Assembly (NCBI RefSeq): GCF_964355755.1
Contig: NC_092672.1
Coordinates: 5,208,001-5,272,000, forward strand
From: Antedon mediterranea
Taxonomy: Eukaryota > Echinodermata > Crinoidea > Comatulida > Antedonidae
Direction: 5' to 3'
DNA length: 64,000 nt
Part shown: positions 25,301 to 39,300 of the stretch, piece by piece
How the letters are laid out: every line of letters starts with the position of its first letter
Position numbering within the stretch: the first letter of the stretch is position 1
Made by a program: the position numbers and the translations under genes
Notes under the pieces: model-generated
What the model was told of the DNA's origin: nothing
The model's database searches: none
Seen by the model: only the letters and a program-made list of their open reading frames with translations

Positions 25301-26977
25301 AACAAAAAAAGAAAGAGAGATATTATATGAGAACACAAGGTTTTTATGTAATCCACATCGAAACACTGCACAAGTAGAAGCTAATGCACGTGCTATGGCT
25401 AACAGGGCTGCTATGAAGCAAGGTAAAATAGGCCATGATGGAAAAGAAATTTTAGCATCAGAGACGCCAAAGGTTCAAGGTTACGGATTTGTTGCAGCAC
25501 CTTCTCCGGTACCAGGTACATTGCTTATTCATTAACAAGATTTTTGACAAAAATTTGTTTTAGCTTAAGTTTTACTTAAGTATATAAAATGATACCGTTT
25601 TATTTCATGGACTGTTCATGGAAAGTCCCATCTGAAGGACGAGGAAATGAGGCTAATACACTGTGATTTTCATTTTTTAGGTGTTCATGATTCACCGTTG
25701 ATGACATGGGGTGAGATAGAAAGCACTCCAATGAGGATAGATGGTTCACAGACACCTGCATCTAAAACACCTGGATTTAAGGTATGTAAATCACATCACA
25801 TACACACCTTGTATCATTATTTGTATAAATACAATTTCCTCTCATTATCAAGTTTATATATACAGTACAACACCTTTTCATGTGTTTTATGTACTGTATT
25901 TAAAACAAGTAAGATTTTTTCTGACATTTTAGATGCCAAAGAACCCAAAACGAGAAGAGTTAGCACGGTCATTAGTAGAGAAAAATGCAAAACAGCACCG
26001 AGCAAAAAAGGATGCCGCTTTGAAAAAGGTCACACAGAGGCTTACAAGGTGAGAAATACAGATTTCCTCAGATTAATAGAAGTTAGTTATGATTTGTACT
26101 TTTTATTTTCATAAACCAAGTCAAAGTTCCAAATTAGTAATTAATTAATATTAATTCTTAATTTAAATTTCATTATGAACTTTGGTAGTTGCTTGGGATT
26201 GGTAAGCAAGATAACCAGATACAATGCCATTTTCAGTATAATATTTATGTGTACAGGACCTTCAGTCATACATTTTTAGTGGGAGAGATAAAATATTAAT
26301 ATCGATCCAACCAAGTGTCCTTTTGGTTCAGTTGTCCCCTGAATAGAGGTTGACTGTAGTGTTAAAACATATGTTTCTCCTGGAAAACTGACCTCTTAAT
26401 ATATGATCGGGTGGCTCCTAGGCAAAAATCAATTAGTACGTCTAAAAGATGCCTCATGCCAAATTTGGTGCTTTTTTCCACCGTTTAATGATTAAGTCGT
26501 TAAGCCACCTGACTAATATGATAAGGTGGTCCCTGACTAAGATTTACCACCAGTACTACTGTACTGTAAAATTAAAGATACATTAACATATCTATTAATA
26601 TTTCTCCTTTCAGTCCAAGTTTTGGTTCGATGAACTCTGTAGAAAGAATACAAACATTGTCCCCAGCAGCCCAGCGTCTTGTCAACAAACGGCTAAAAGG
26701 TACCGATAAATCGCTGAGGGCGAGCTATACACCATCACCAAGAAACACGCCAAAAACTGATAAAACGCCTATTTTACGAGCTACACCAACACCAACAAAA
26801 ACACCTACAGGTGTACCTGTTAGAACACCTGGTGGGAGTACACCTGGTGAGAGAACACCTGGTGGGAGTACACCTGGTAGTGTCGCAAGTTCCAGTTCTA
26901 GTCTTACTGACAATCTCCTGAATTTACCGAAGCGTGATATACAAAATACCCGCAATAAAGCTACAGATTTCTTTTAA
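22396..26977 (+). CDS. ESS2: splicing factor ESS-2 homologue (DGCR14)
   Basis: Seven exons, all GT/AG and phase-consistent: 22396-22512, 22742-22913, 23886-24044, 24991-25515, 25681-25781, 25933-26048, 26614-26977, giving 517 aa (human ESS2 476). ESS2 is a nuclear protein of the late spliceosome (C complex) that helps accurate splicing. Conserved blocks seen: RKVLDEEAYIA and IIQRDFFPDL near the N-terminus, TPATFETPD, YLSNYTSEDNASF, WTYKAKNSLMYVPDGV, NTRFLCNP, GYGFVAAPSPVPG, SPLMTWGEIESTP, SLRASYTPSP, and the C-terminal SLTDNLLNLP and KATDFF. A Thr/Pro/Gly repeat rich in TPGG lies before the end and is longer than in vertebrates, a likely phosphorylated, disordered tract. The start is the first ATG opening onto the conserved block. 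Its introns hold a tRNA-like gene, SINEs, MITEs and a LINE relic. Confidence 0.95.
22529..22612. mobile_element. MITE fragment, CTCTGTCTACACTATCAAAC family
   Basis: The right half only, in ESS2 intron 1: GTCATATCACTACCATATTT, then GGTACATCACATTTTTTT and TTAGTTTGTC. Terminal repeats are lost. Confidence 0.5.
22930..23182 (-). mobile_element. tRNA-derived SINE in ESS2 intron 2
   Basis: On the minus strand the head has an A-box-like TGGCTTGGTGGTTA (near 23175-23161) and a perfect B box GGTTCAAGTCC (23129-23119), the two internal RNA polymerase III promoter boxes. An unrelated body follows and ends in an A-rich tail near 22930. The tRNA-Gly-like sequence at 23192-23262 lies immediately upstream, so the two may form one dimeric SINE. 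Confidence 0.7.
23192..23262 (-). tRNA. tRNA-Gly (CCC)-like gene, possibly degenerate
   Basis: On the minus strand the sequence folds as a cloverleaf. The acceptor stem GCGCTGC pairs with GCAGTGC (one G-T) before discriminator A. The D arm carries GGTATAATGGTATC. The anticodon loop TTCCCAT gives anticodon CCC, and the T arm is CCGGG-TTCGTTT-CCCGG. It closely resembles animal tRNA-Gly(CCC). The T loop reads TTCGTTT where TTCGA is nearly universal, which also damages the B box, and no T-run terminator follows directly. It may be a recent tRNA copy or the head of a composite SINE, not an active gene. Confidence 0.65.
23283..23414. repeat. pogo-like MITE remnant
   Basis: ATTAAAGGGGACACTTTCC at the left and CTATTAAGGGGATACTTT plus AAGGGGTTTCC at the right resemble the ends of the element at 1746-1928. 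Outer ends are eroded. Confidence 0.45.
23415..23713. mobile_element. MITE with TAAAGATRTATTGTCCCC ends (copy 1)
   Basis: TAAAGATATATTGTCCCCC at the left and GGGGACAATACATCTTTTA at the right are inverted. The body contains TTTTGCAGTTTTAATAAAGT and TATTATGTGACATTAAAA, shared with 31026-31304 and, more weakly, 39115-39370. No coding capacity; located in ESS2 intron 2. Confidence 0.7.
24120..24345 (-). mobile_element. second tRNA-derived SINE in ESS2 intron 3
   Basis: On the minus strand: A box TAGCCAAGTGGTTA (24334-24321) and B box GTTCAATTCC (24289-24280), with a tRNA-like head of about 70 bases. The body extends toward 24120. It differs from the SINE at 22930-23182. Confidence 0.6.
24520..24856 (+). 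mobile_element. LINE 3' relic
   Basis: A short translation LWEQLPNEIKQC resembles the LWNxLPxxIK segment that closes many non-LTR reverse transcriptases. It is followed by a 3' UTR ending in GAATAAATATTATTATTATT. Only the last part of the element survives, in ESS2 intron 3 just before exon 4. Confidence 0.5.
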
Positions 26978-27102
26978 AAAAGGTCTAAATAACGAAATAT
27001 TTGTAAATATTTTGTTGATGATTATTTGGTCATTTGATATACTGTACATATAATTTGTAGTCATGTACATTTGTTTTTATAAATACAGTAAATATAACAC
27101 TG

Positions 27103-27108
27103 AATAAA
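27103..27108 (+). terminator. ESS2 polyadenylation signal
   Basis: AATAAA 126 bases after the ESS2 stop codon, followed by a T-rich stretch. It is the natural cleavage signal before the next gene begins. Confidence 0.6.
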
Positions 27109-27237
27109 AATATACGTAATTGTTTTTTGTCTTTTTAAAAAAGATATTTATTAAGATTGTCTTATACGTACGCACAGTATAGATTTTTATGAACAAGTAA
27201 ACTTTAATTTGGCATTTTAAGCGTGCCATACAAAGTG

Positions 27238-27245
27238 TGACGTCA
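27238..27245. promoter_or_regulatory. CRE palindrome upstream of the PPM1 phosphatase gene
   Basis: TGACGTCA 88 bases before the start codon, in the 355-base gap after ESS2. Probable core promoter element; inferred from motif and position. Confidence 0.45.
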
Positions 27246-27332
27246 TGGTTTTTGTAGGCAGTCTGGAGCAGCGCGACTAGGCTTGAAGGTTTTGTTCAAG
27301 TTTGGTTTTGTTGATTCAATTCTTCAGCAGAC

Positions 27333-30300
27333 ATGGCTGAACCTCAGCGACAGGATTGCTCTGTAAACAGAGCTTTTCTAGAGGAATTTGTTGCTAATCA
27401 TTCGGGTCCTTTAAATCCCGATGAACCTTTGCCTATTAGATTGGTAACATACTACCTTACAGATGATGAAGTGGAAGGTGAAGTTGTTGATTGGACGTTA
27501 GAATATTTGCGGAAAAAGTAAGAACATTTCGACCTTCCCTCTTCTGCTTTCCTTTTGTAGTGGGCTAGCCGCCTATCTAGGCTAGGTAGGGCTGAGTGAG
27601 TATTTTGCATGATCTCGACCCTGGCCTGAGTGAGCTTAGCTGATAAGGCTGTCCACTAGCCTAGACAGTTACGGAGACTACCAGGCCCGTCTAATTATTT
27701 ATTGCAATTTAATCATTTTATTAGTTCAATCATTTTCTGTTGATTTGTATTATTAAAATTAATTATTTTTTTTAGGACAGTGTGTGTTTGTCATACCAAA
27801 AGAAGGGCCAGGCTTAATTAGGCCTAGGCCTTAGGCCTACTTATTTATACTAACTTAACTAGGCTAGCCTACTAGCCTAGGCCTACTATTTATTATTATA
27901 TTAACTTGTAATTCATTACTGTACCATATGAATTATGATGTACACAAAAACATAGCATGTTGCGTCCGTATTATAACATTAACTTGTAATTCATTACTGT
28001 ACCATATGATGTACACGTCCGTATTATAACATTAACTTGTAATTCATTACTATACCGTACGTACGTACACACACATAATAGCATGTCATGTTGCGTCCGT
28101 ATACTATAGTAGTCTACTGCCTGTCTGACCTATGCATAACCCACCAAATTACTGATCGGGCCCACCGAATGATCAGAACCCATCGAATAACATAATCAGG
28201 CCCACAACAAAAATCCATAATCTATTAAAAGTATTAGTTAAATTGTACAATACTGAACCCACAGTACCTAGACTACTACTACTGTAGGCCCTAAACCATC
28301 TAAATAATCTAGGCCTAATCCAATTTCTGTCTTTATTCCCTCCGGTATCATCCAGTACAACAGGAAGTCAAGAAGATAATTTTATCTTGTAATTTTTTAG
28401 ATGTTTTTATATGAATGGTTTTATGCTATATTTGTTTTTATTGTGTTTTCTTTGTTATTATGACGAGCAATGAATTTCCTTTTTGAGGATCAATAAAAGT
28501 TATCTTATCTTATCTTAGTAACTTAGAAAAACATGCTGATTGCTGACAATTTTATTGCCGATAAATGATGATGTATACAGTATACCTTGCCTAATAAAAT
28601 AAGACAATCAGGCCTAATAACTGAAAGTGAGACAATTAGAACAAAAAACAATTAACGTATCCCAATTTCTGTTCGCCTGTGTGAAATCAAGCATTTAACT
28701 TACTGTAACAAAATCCTAATAATTTATTTTGGTCATGAAGTATTACAGTATATCTAGGCCAGCCTAGGTTTAGATATACAGGGCTAGATTCCACTGAAAA
28801 AATGCACAAACTAAACCTTATAAAAATAAATATACTAGCATTGTACAAGATACTGTATGCCATAATTTATGACGTACTGTACCTTGTGTTTTGATAGGTG
28901 AGTCAGAGATGATTCAAATCTTGTCACTACTGAGTGTATTGCTCCCATGACAAAAGTACAGTTTTTATTACTTAGTATAGTACAGTTAGTATACAACTGA
29001 CTAAACAGTATGAAAGTAAAGAAACACCTTTTAGTCATTGCGTGTCATACAACTTTTAGTTGGAGAGATAAAATATTAATATCGATTCAATGTAAAGTAT
29101 ACACTACCTGCATAAAATTTGTCCAAGTTTTATAGTTTATTCACAAGATAACAGTTTAAATTTATTTTATTCATTTGTGGTAATGGTATTAATTGTACAG
29201 TACGTCAGTTAATTTAGATAATATTTGTGGAGATACACTACACTACAGTATTATACAACATTGACCATTGTGGACAAGCTCTCCATTACTTTGAGACACA
29301 GTTACCAATTTTATAGAGATCTAAAGGATCTCAAATAATTTCTATCTCAAATAATTTCTCTATATAATTGTAATTTTGAAAAATGAATCATACTTTTGTC
29401 CATACTTTTAAACCAAAACTAAATTTGTCTGCTATCATAAATTGCATTTAGCTTAAACAGTATTCTATGTGTTGAATAAGACTTTCAGAGCATGTAATTT
29501 ACATTGTATGCTGTTTTACAGTGTCTTAATGTAGTTAGTAGCTTAACAAAATAAATTAACACAGTTTGATTACTATCCCGTAAACTGTTAACAATAAGTC
29601 TGTAGAATAGTGGTACAGGACTCTTGTACAGTTAGTATTACATTGTATATTGAATAAATATGTGTTAAGCTCTGTCTACACTATCAAAATAGTTTGGGTG
29701 GTGTGCCCAAATTTGGTAGTGATATTATAGACCAAAGGGTTATGGAGATATGGCCAATTGGTCGCCATTTGGGGCTGTTACCATGGTTATGGGATTGTGA
29801 AAATTTGTTACCTAGCATTTTTGGTATCTTAGCACCATAATAAAGTGAAATCAAGTGAAATCTCACTTTGGGCATTAAAATCCTACGGAAATACATGAGG
29901 ACCCTGACTATATACAGTATGGGCATATCACATTTTTTCTCACATAAACTGTATGTGAGAAAAAAAAGTTAAAGCTCTGTCTACACTATCAACCTTTATG
30001 ATGAAGTTTGATAGTGTGGACAGAGCTTTAAAAAATATTACTTTTATATAGTATTTGGAAAAAGGCTGTTGTTATATTGTACTTAAAAACTGTACCTTAG
30101 CCACAGAGTGTCCATTTATAAGTTCAGATCATTAAATTAATGATGTACTGTACATACAGTACTATATAACACACAGTTTTAGACATGTGTGTCAATAAAC
30201 ATAAAAAAGTCTTTATTTGTTCTGGATCCAGGACCTTTAAATGACATTAAAATGTTTGCGGAACCTCATCAATTGTGAGTGGGTGGGCGCAGCTTTGTGC

Positions 30301-33300
30301 AATGTGTGAACATACACAATGGTATAAAAATAGAAAGCCGAAAACCTTGTAATACTTAAGTAAGGCAGAGCTATAATAATCTTCTGTACTTCAAAATAGT
30401 AGCACACCTTAAAATGGACCTTGAACAAAAAATAATACAAAAAAATTTAGCAAAAATGCTGAATTTTGCCAATAGCAAGCAAATTCATTTTGTCTTAACA
30501 ATACAGTACAATAGTCCAACTTGTTCTTAAGAAAGAGACTTAATACAGTAAATACAACGTCCAGTATTTAAGCTAAAATATACAAGTACAGTAACTATCA
30601 GTATCAGTATTATTCAGGAATAGCAAATTTAATTTGTTCATGTCTGTTTGGACATTGATCCAAGAGATACTGTAGTTATAGCAAGCAAAATATGTCTGTC
30701 TATCTCAATATTTAAATTAATTGTTGTTGGACCAATTTGTTCAAATGACTTTAGAAATCGCACCAGACAACCAAAGAATGCCAATACAGTTATTTATTAC
30801 CGACTGATAATTATAGTAAGGGCTAAATAGTATAAGGAGGTTTAAATAAACAGACAATATTTATTAAATCTAGTTATTATATTATATGATATATATGAGC
30901 TGTGCCAAGGATGGGGACGCATGGTGGAAATTTAATAATGAGAAGACTGTCTTGTCTGCCACATTTTTATTCCATAATCAAAATAAAAATTGTTTTATTT
31001 TTTAACACATTTCTACAGCTTTACTTTAAAGATGTATTATCCCCCAAAAAACATAAAAAATAAAGATTAATAAAATCAGATTTTGAATCGGCCATTTTGC
31101 AGTTTTAATAAAGTTTCTGTAGAAAAACAATATCATTAATTCAAAATTAAATTTTAACCAAAAAAACATTTTTTGCTTTAAATTACATTTTCTCAGGAAA
31201 ATAATTTTTTGTTTAATCCAGTTTTTGGTCAAATAACTATTATGTGACATTAAAATGGTATATTCAACAAAAACAAACAAATTTTTTTTCAAATATACCT
31301 TTTAGTATATTTTATAGGTAGCATGGAGGAATTATTTAGAATGCCTTCATGATTTTAGTGAACCTACTGTACTAAAATGATTAATGATTTATGTAGTCAC
31401 TTGGTACATTAGGTGATGAAAACAGACTATTCTGACCATTATCTTAATCGCACACCAAGGTGAACATACACAGTAGTCAATAAATTGTAAACAACATGAC
31501 TATATTTTATATTACTATAAAATGACAATGATGTTATTGCTGTATATGGCACGCTAATCGGTTAATCATCATTGCTATCAAAACAAGATATGAACAAGTC
31601 TTTTTTATGATGAATTTATAGATGATAGTAACGCTTGGTGATGTAGATACTAATGCTGTTATTAGCTTGCTAATTCACTAAATAGAAATTTAACCATAAA
31701 CATAGTGATTTATCCATGTTTTTCATAAAATTATATACTACTACTACAGACAGTAGTACTGTATGTACATTACAATAAAACATGCAGATTGAAGTATAGG
31801 TTTCTCTTAGTAGAGGATCCTGGATTTTAAGCAGGATTAAAAAATTGTACAATGTGCAGAGTTTACAGTAGAAAATACTTGTCAAGAGTGGATTAAATTT
31901 TGTATCTCTTTTCTATACTATTACTAGTACAGTACTACAGTACCAGGATGAATGACAATATACATATCTATAAAGTTCAGAATTTAACTTAATATTTTGT
32001 ATGCGTATACACTGCCCAGGGACGAATCTAGTAGAATTCCGTAAACGAGGAGAACTACATTAAGATGTAATTGTAACAAAAATATGTATTAATTGTACAG
32101 TAGTCTGTCAAAAGCTGGAGCGTGCGCACCTAATGCTATTCCCTGGATCGGGCCCTGCTGTAAACATGTACAGTATGCATCTGTACATTTTTACAGGATA
32201 GCTGGTTTAATACAGTACTGTATGTTTAATTTAGTTAGCAACACTTGTAAAGTCTTTTTAAGAAACCATGTCCTTATTCATCTAGACAGTGTGTTGAACT
32301 GCGATAACACAGCGTGCATTCTGAGTGAATGATGTTTAGACTGGAAACCATTGTTGGATATTGACCAAACCTTTTGTTGTTATTAATACCCATTGTATAC
32401 TTGCTCAATATTGTAATTCTACAGTTTAAGATGTCTGTCCCTACATGGTTATTGGATCTCAATTCTATTGTGAATGACATTTAGATTGTACATGCTACTA
32501 CAGTATGTATAGAATGTGCAGTGCAACTGTTGTTATACTTATACAATGTCATACAGCTTTATTGACTGTACCTACTGTGGTTAAAGTTCTCTCTTTGTTT
32601 TGAGGTGGCTCCTGATGATTCAGGTACAAATTGTATGTGGTAGAACTGGTGGGTGGGTTTGATACTTGGTACAAATCCTGCCCAAGTCTCAGAATAAACC
32701 CTTTGCTGCTCTTTTGTCTTTTGTTCACTTTGTTCTCTACCAGTACACCTAGTCTTAATTCCAGATTCACTAGTTACTATATTAAAGTTATTACCTCAGC
32801 CAGAATGGCGAAAGATTATGATTGATCGTCGTGTGTGTTTGTTTAGCTATAGTTAGCAGGATTACTTAAAAAGTTATTGCATGATTTTCATAAGATTTTA
32901 AAGGATGGTTTCATATAGTACTGTAGCTGTATGGGAACATGTCATTTAATTTCATGCCTGTAGGCGGAGGTTAGAGTGCCTTTCTTTCTAGTCTAGTTAT
33001 ATTTTTTAATAAACTATACATTTATGCAGAAATATTGTTATATACTGATTGGTGTTATATTACTTTTGTTGCAGTAATGCTCCTGGGATGCTGGCTCTGG
33101 CAATTGCAAGAGAAACAGTTGATGCAGTCCTGAAGGTGGATATGACATCATTCTTTGAGGAAAGACAAGATTTTGAGGAGACAAGCCTTTGTAGGAATCA
33201 TTTTTAAATTTTTGAACTCATTTATTTATTCACAAATTAACAAATAATTAATCTATTCCGTGCCTAGCTATACCTGGATAAACCGACAAATGCCATATTC

Positions 33301-36300
33301 TCCTCAATGAGCAATACAGGTACTCGAAAAGTAGAAAATTCATTGAACACCCAAGTGTGAACGAATTAGTGAGTGGGGTTACACTTAGAATGCATTATTG
33401 TAACGATGGATTTATTCAATCTTGTGTCCACTTAGCCTAGATTAGAGGGTTGGGATATACTTGAACACTGTCTTTACTACTGTAGGCCAACTATACGGTA
33501 ATACATAGTATGTACAATTAAAGATATGCGCATAAAATCATCTGTAACTATTAATGGCTATTTTAATACAGTATTTATGTATTCATTGGATTTATAAAGA
33601 TAATCCTTTATTTTTTATTTAAGAAAGCTAAATTGAATTTAAAAGAAACTGACTACTATATGGTTTTGGTAGCTTACTGTGTATGTTGGACAAAGCCAGT
33701 ATACACAGTTTGTTTGTACTTTTATTAAGATGAAAAATATATTTGAAAGAAAACTGTTTTTATTTTCTTTAGTAATCTGTGCAGACAAGGTTGCAAAGGT
33801 TGTGTTTAACAAAGTGCATGAGATATGTGAAGAATGGAAGGATAACCCCCCAGCAGACTACACCCCTACCCCTAAAGTATCAACACACGCCATTAAGAAT
33901 ACACGTCGTAAGATGGAAGATAAACATGTTACTATACCAGATCTCAACAAGCTGGGAAAAAAGGTAAACTATCTTTTATAGTAGATCTCTTTCTTTTAAG
34001 TACTTTATTTCAGGGGACACCCCAATTAAAGGGATAGATTTATGTGATGGGCAATATATGTAAAGTATTATGGGACACCCCTAATTAGGGGAAACTTTGG
34101 GGGTCCCTAATGTTCCCCTTAATTACTTACTGTACCTGTAGGGAATCTTCTGTGAATTGTATTTCTGATGCTAATAAAAAATATTTACTATATATAAACA
34201 GAAACAAATCTATATCTTTGGATAGGACATCAATTGGCAAATAAAAAAAAACCAATATTTTCGGATACGAATATGATTAAATACTGCAATTTACCAAATT
34301 TATACAAAATACTGTAAATACTAGGTAAACTGAAAGATGTTTATATTTATAAAAATATACAGTAAATGTATTTAAAACTCGCACTGCAACATTTTTTTTT
34401 TATCATTAAAAGCATAATACATTGGTAAGTTCAAGCTGATACATTTTATTTTTTAGCAAGTAATGCATAATAAAAATATACAGTACAGTGTACATAGAAA
34501 CCAATGGTGAATTAATGAGTTGGTTCTCTATATGATTACTTTATTTTTTCTTAACCGCAGGTTAAAATCATATAATTTGTAATGCGGAATAATGAGAGAT
34601 TTATAACTTAATTTATTAAGACCTTGAATTATGTTTGATAATATTGATTAGATAGAATGTCATTGTCAGTGATGTGTTAATGAAGGTTATCTTCTGTGCC
34701 TACTTGTCAGCAGAATTTGTTCTACAGTATATTTAGATAATTGAAATGAGAAAATGAACTCTGACCTTTGCCAATGTCTGTTAAAGGGTGCTACTTTACT
34801 GTAGTAATGAAAATTGATATCTTTTTATTGTTTGTAGATTCGTTTTAATATTTGGAAAAAGGAAATATTGAAAAAAGGATGCGACTGATTTGAATTGATT
34901 TTCATACAGTAGAGCATTTAAAATAACACATTGAATGTAATTAATAGTATTAGCCTAATTTTAGAAATATGGCAAAATGATATTGAGAAACAGAAATGTC
35001 CCCATAACATTCCATTAAAACTAAACTGAACCAATACAAACGAAGATATTAATAAGCTATAAATGTTGTATAATAGTTTCATGTATAGGTTTTGATTTCT
35101 GTGTTATTATTAAAGATACTGTAGAAAGAAGAACCTTTATTAAGGAGGACACTTCCAAACCCAACAAAGTTCCCCATAAAGCTCTGTCTACACTATCAAT
35201 TTTTTTGTGAAAAAAATATGATGTATATGCATTATGATGATGTCATATCACTACCATATTCTTGGGCACATCACACTTTTTTGGTGAAACTAGTTTGATA
35301 GTGTAGACAAAGCTTTTATACTGTAGTGGTGTTCCCTGGATACATAAGGGTAAGCAGTAGTGGTAATATATACATTTCCCCTCATTCATAGTTAATGTGT
35401 TTTCTTTACTATAATACAGTGTGTGTTCTCTGAATAAGATTTCTTAAAAGAGAGGTTCTTTACTATTTAGTAAAATATAAAAATTTCAACAGTACAGTAT
35501 CATTGATTTTGGTTTTGAAATTATATAATATTTGTATTATGGTTTTAAAATTAGGTGTATTGTATAATACATACATGCTACATTACATATTAATTTATTC
35601 AGGATAAAAATTTGCTTTGCTATTTAATGAAAACCTTGTTTTTATAAACATGCTTTAAACTTGCCCAAAAGCTGCATTCCAAATACACAAATCCTTGTAT
35701 GCATTTACTAGTATAGGTCATCATATATAAATGCTTGCAAGCCAGAGATACTAAAGATTATTTAATCATAATTTTTTGATTTAAGAGTTCTTGAAGATTA
35801 AATCCCAAAGCGTGCTCTAACACAAAGTTCTATTTCATGATTTTGGCCAGGTCATTAGTTGTATATTGTAGCAGTTTTAGTACCAGGAAATTGAATCATT
35901 TATTAGCTTTTCTGACATTTAATGAGCATAGGATTAACTAGCTGAACCTTTCCAAGACAGTTTCTGTAGTTTTTGCATGAAATATCTAGCTACCCTGGAA
36001 TCCCAGGTCCTTTTTTATCTAAAAAAATCATCATTTATATTACAAACTTCATTTTGGATTACTAAAGTCTATCGTATGTGTTTAGCATATTTATGTGCAA
36101 TCTATCAATTTTCCTAGCTTATAATACTAGTAGAGTACTACTAGTTTTTCCATCTAAAATATTGGCTTTAGTTTGAGGTAGAATTATGGAACCATTTTCA
36201 TATTCATTAATGATCACCTTGCCCATTCTCATTATTTTGAGGTAGAATTGTGTAACTATTTTAGCCATACCTTGTAATGAACATATAAACCATTGTCATT

Positions 36301-39300
36301 ATTTTGAGGTAGAATTGTGGAACCATTTTCATATTCATTAATGATCACCTTGCCCATTCTCATTATTTTGAGGTAGAATTGTGTAACCATTTTAGCCATA
36401 CCTTGTAATGAACATATAAACCATTGTCATTATTTTGAGGTAGAATTGTGGAACCATTTTTAGCCATATCCTGTAATTAATAGCATTCTGATTGAATTTA
36501 ATCAATTTTCCTAGCTTAATGCTATTTTTTCTATCTAAATTATTGCCATTAATATTTTATTTAATCATATCATAACAATTTTGTATTACCATTTTAGCCA
36601 TATCCTGTAAATTGGCATATTGTCATCATTTTGAGGTAGAATTGTGGAACTATTTTAACCATATAATAAACACCAACGTAGCAATCATCAATTCTATATT
36701 TCCTTTTTTAAGAATTACTGTTAATTGTTTATTGTTCAAAAACATTTAATTATTAATATTTTAATCACATCCTGTATATTTCCCATAATTACTGTATTTG
36801 AATTGTGGTCTTGTTCAGGAAGGCTCTTGCGGTGTATAGTACACTTAGCTTCACATATTTCCTAAATGCCTAACTTCCTTGTGCCATGAATTGGACAACC
36901 TTATCTGGCCAAAATAAAACAAAAAAACACTGAAATTTATTGTACTAACTGTATATTGTAATTAAATTCCTCTGTGCAGTAAATTGTTTACATAATTAAT
37001 TTGCTAAAAATGTGTAATTATTGTAAACATTTTAATCTTATTATACATAATTTGTTCAAAAAGTTTGATTAAAAAATTTTTCTTTCTAAAGCAAAACAAC
37101 AATGTGTCACCAGTGGGTTTCTACGCTGTATACGATGGCCATGGAGGCATTGACGCATCTCATTATGCTGCTACTCATCTTCACTGTCACATCGTAAGCC
37201 ACCCAGAATACGCATCTAATAAGGCAGAAGCACTGAGAGCTGGTTTTACGGTAACAGATGACAAGTTTGTGGACAAAGCCAGACGAGAGGTTAGTATATC
37301 TAGGGTTCTGACCAGTATGGCAGGAGTGGCGGTCAGCGACCAACCCCAGGGGAGGGGTATTTTTCATGCATTATCCTTAGCACATGACATGATGAAAAGA
37401 AAATATGGTAATACAGTAGAAACTATGGTTGAATTGATATTTACAGTATATTTATACTAGGTAACCTCTTCAGTCAAAGACTGGTCTCCCATAGGGCCCA
37501 GTTGGTGATCAGTGGCTGTGATGTACTAATACACCGGGGTAACCACCTACTCGTCTCGAAAGATGTACTAGGTTCTTTAAAGTGCACACGAGCTAGATGT
37601 GTACACTGGACCTACGGTTTATAGTCCTTATCCGAGAAGACTCGTTCTACCACCAGAACCATGGAGTGAGTGAGCCTCGAACCCCTGCCGATGTTATTGT
37701 TATGGCTACGTAATTACGGTTCCACTGTCTTAACCGCTCGGCCACTCACTCACTATGGTGACATCCTGGATCCAAAAAAGTTCACCTTAAAAGCACAATT
37801 ATAATCTTTTCAATCTAATCTACAGTATTGCACAAATTCTTAATACAAATCTTGCTTGTCTCTTAACACAAGTTCGACTTTAATTCTCTGACATGCAAAG
37901 AACAGTTTTCCATGTATCTCTCTCTGTTGCTGTATCCAAGGCAATCTACTGTAACAAAAGGAATTTGAGGTCGCCTTGCCAAGATAGGAACTCGTAACTT
38001 ATGTCTGGCTGCGACAAATACCAACAGTACTATGTACATATTCTCTGTGTCAAGGGCCGTTGTACTGATCATGTCGCAGCCATAGATAAAACCTTTGATC
38101 TCTGGAGCTCAGTATCCTGTTGTTAGATGGCATTGCTGTATCATATCAGATGAAATTAATTTTTTAACAATTAAATTGTGAAGTCTAGATCTGCTACTAT
38201 CTTGCCATCACTTCATATTGGTTAAAAATTAAAATGTTTGTTTTCAGGGCCTACGAAGTGGAACGACTGGTATAGCCATGATCCATGATGAAAACATGTT
38301 GCATGTAGGCTGGATAGGTGACTCTCAAGGCCTTGTTATGAAACAAGGAAAAGCTATTACAGTTATGGATCCTCACAAACCAGATAGAGAGGTAATATTT
38401 TGGTTAAGTTTTAACTGTAAGATAGTTTATTTAAGATACTGTATATCAAACACATTCATTCAAGATGATCTTAAGCTCTGTCTACACTATCAGTGGTGAT
38501 GTGCCCAAATATGGTAGTGGTATGTTCAAATATGGTAGTGATATGACATCATCATGTACATACTGTATATGGGCACATCACATCTTTTTGTCACATAAAG
38601 TTTGATAGTGTTGACTGAGCTTAAATCACATTGTTGTTGGCTTCTTTTCTGGCAACTATTAGTTCTTTAAAACAACAATTGCTGTACCCCCTCTATTATA
38701 CTACAGTATATTTATATTGGTTTTTTTTTTTTTAAATGAAGTACTGTACTATATTCTGGTTATTTTTATGAATGACATTTTGATATTTCAGTGTTTAGTT
38801 TATTTATCAATATTTTGTTTTGTTCTTTTTTGGGGGAACAAGGAGTTACTATATTCTGGTTATTTTTATTAATGACAATTTGATATGTCAGTGTTTAGTT
38901 TTATTTTCATTGGGATTGGGGAATACCTTGATGTGTCAAGATGAGTCATAGGTCTTTCTTTATCAGTAGTCGGCTGTGAACTTCCTTTTATCTCATGACT
39001 CATCTAGATCTAATCACAAATTGACATATTCTATCTTAAGAATACTACAAAAAAAAGAGCAGAATAAAAACAAATTGAGGCAGACATAATTTGTAAAATT
39101 AATGTTTTTGAGAATAGCAAAAAAAAACCAGTTTATAGTTGTGATTAATTAAATGAGACTACTTTGAGTAGGTTATTTTCAAGTTTTAATAAAGTTAATC
39201 ACTTTTTTGATGACAGCCAATCTGATTATTTTTTTTGCTTTAACTTACCTTTTCTTCAGGTAAATCAATTTTTTTTCGATAAAATTTTTGGCCAAAATCA

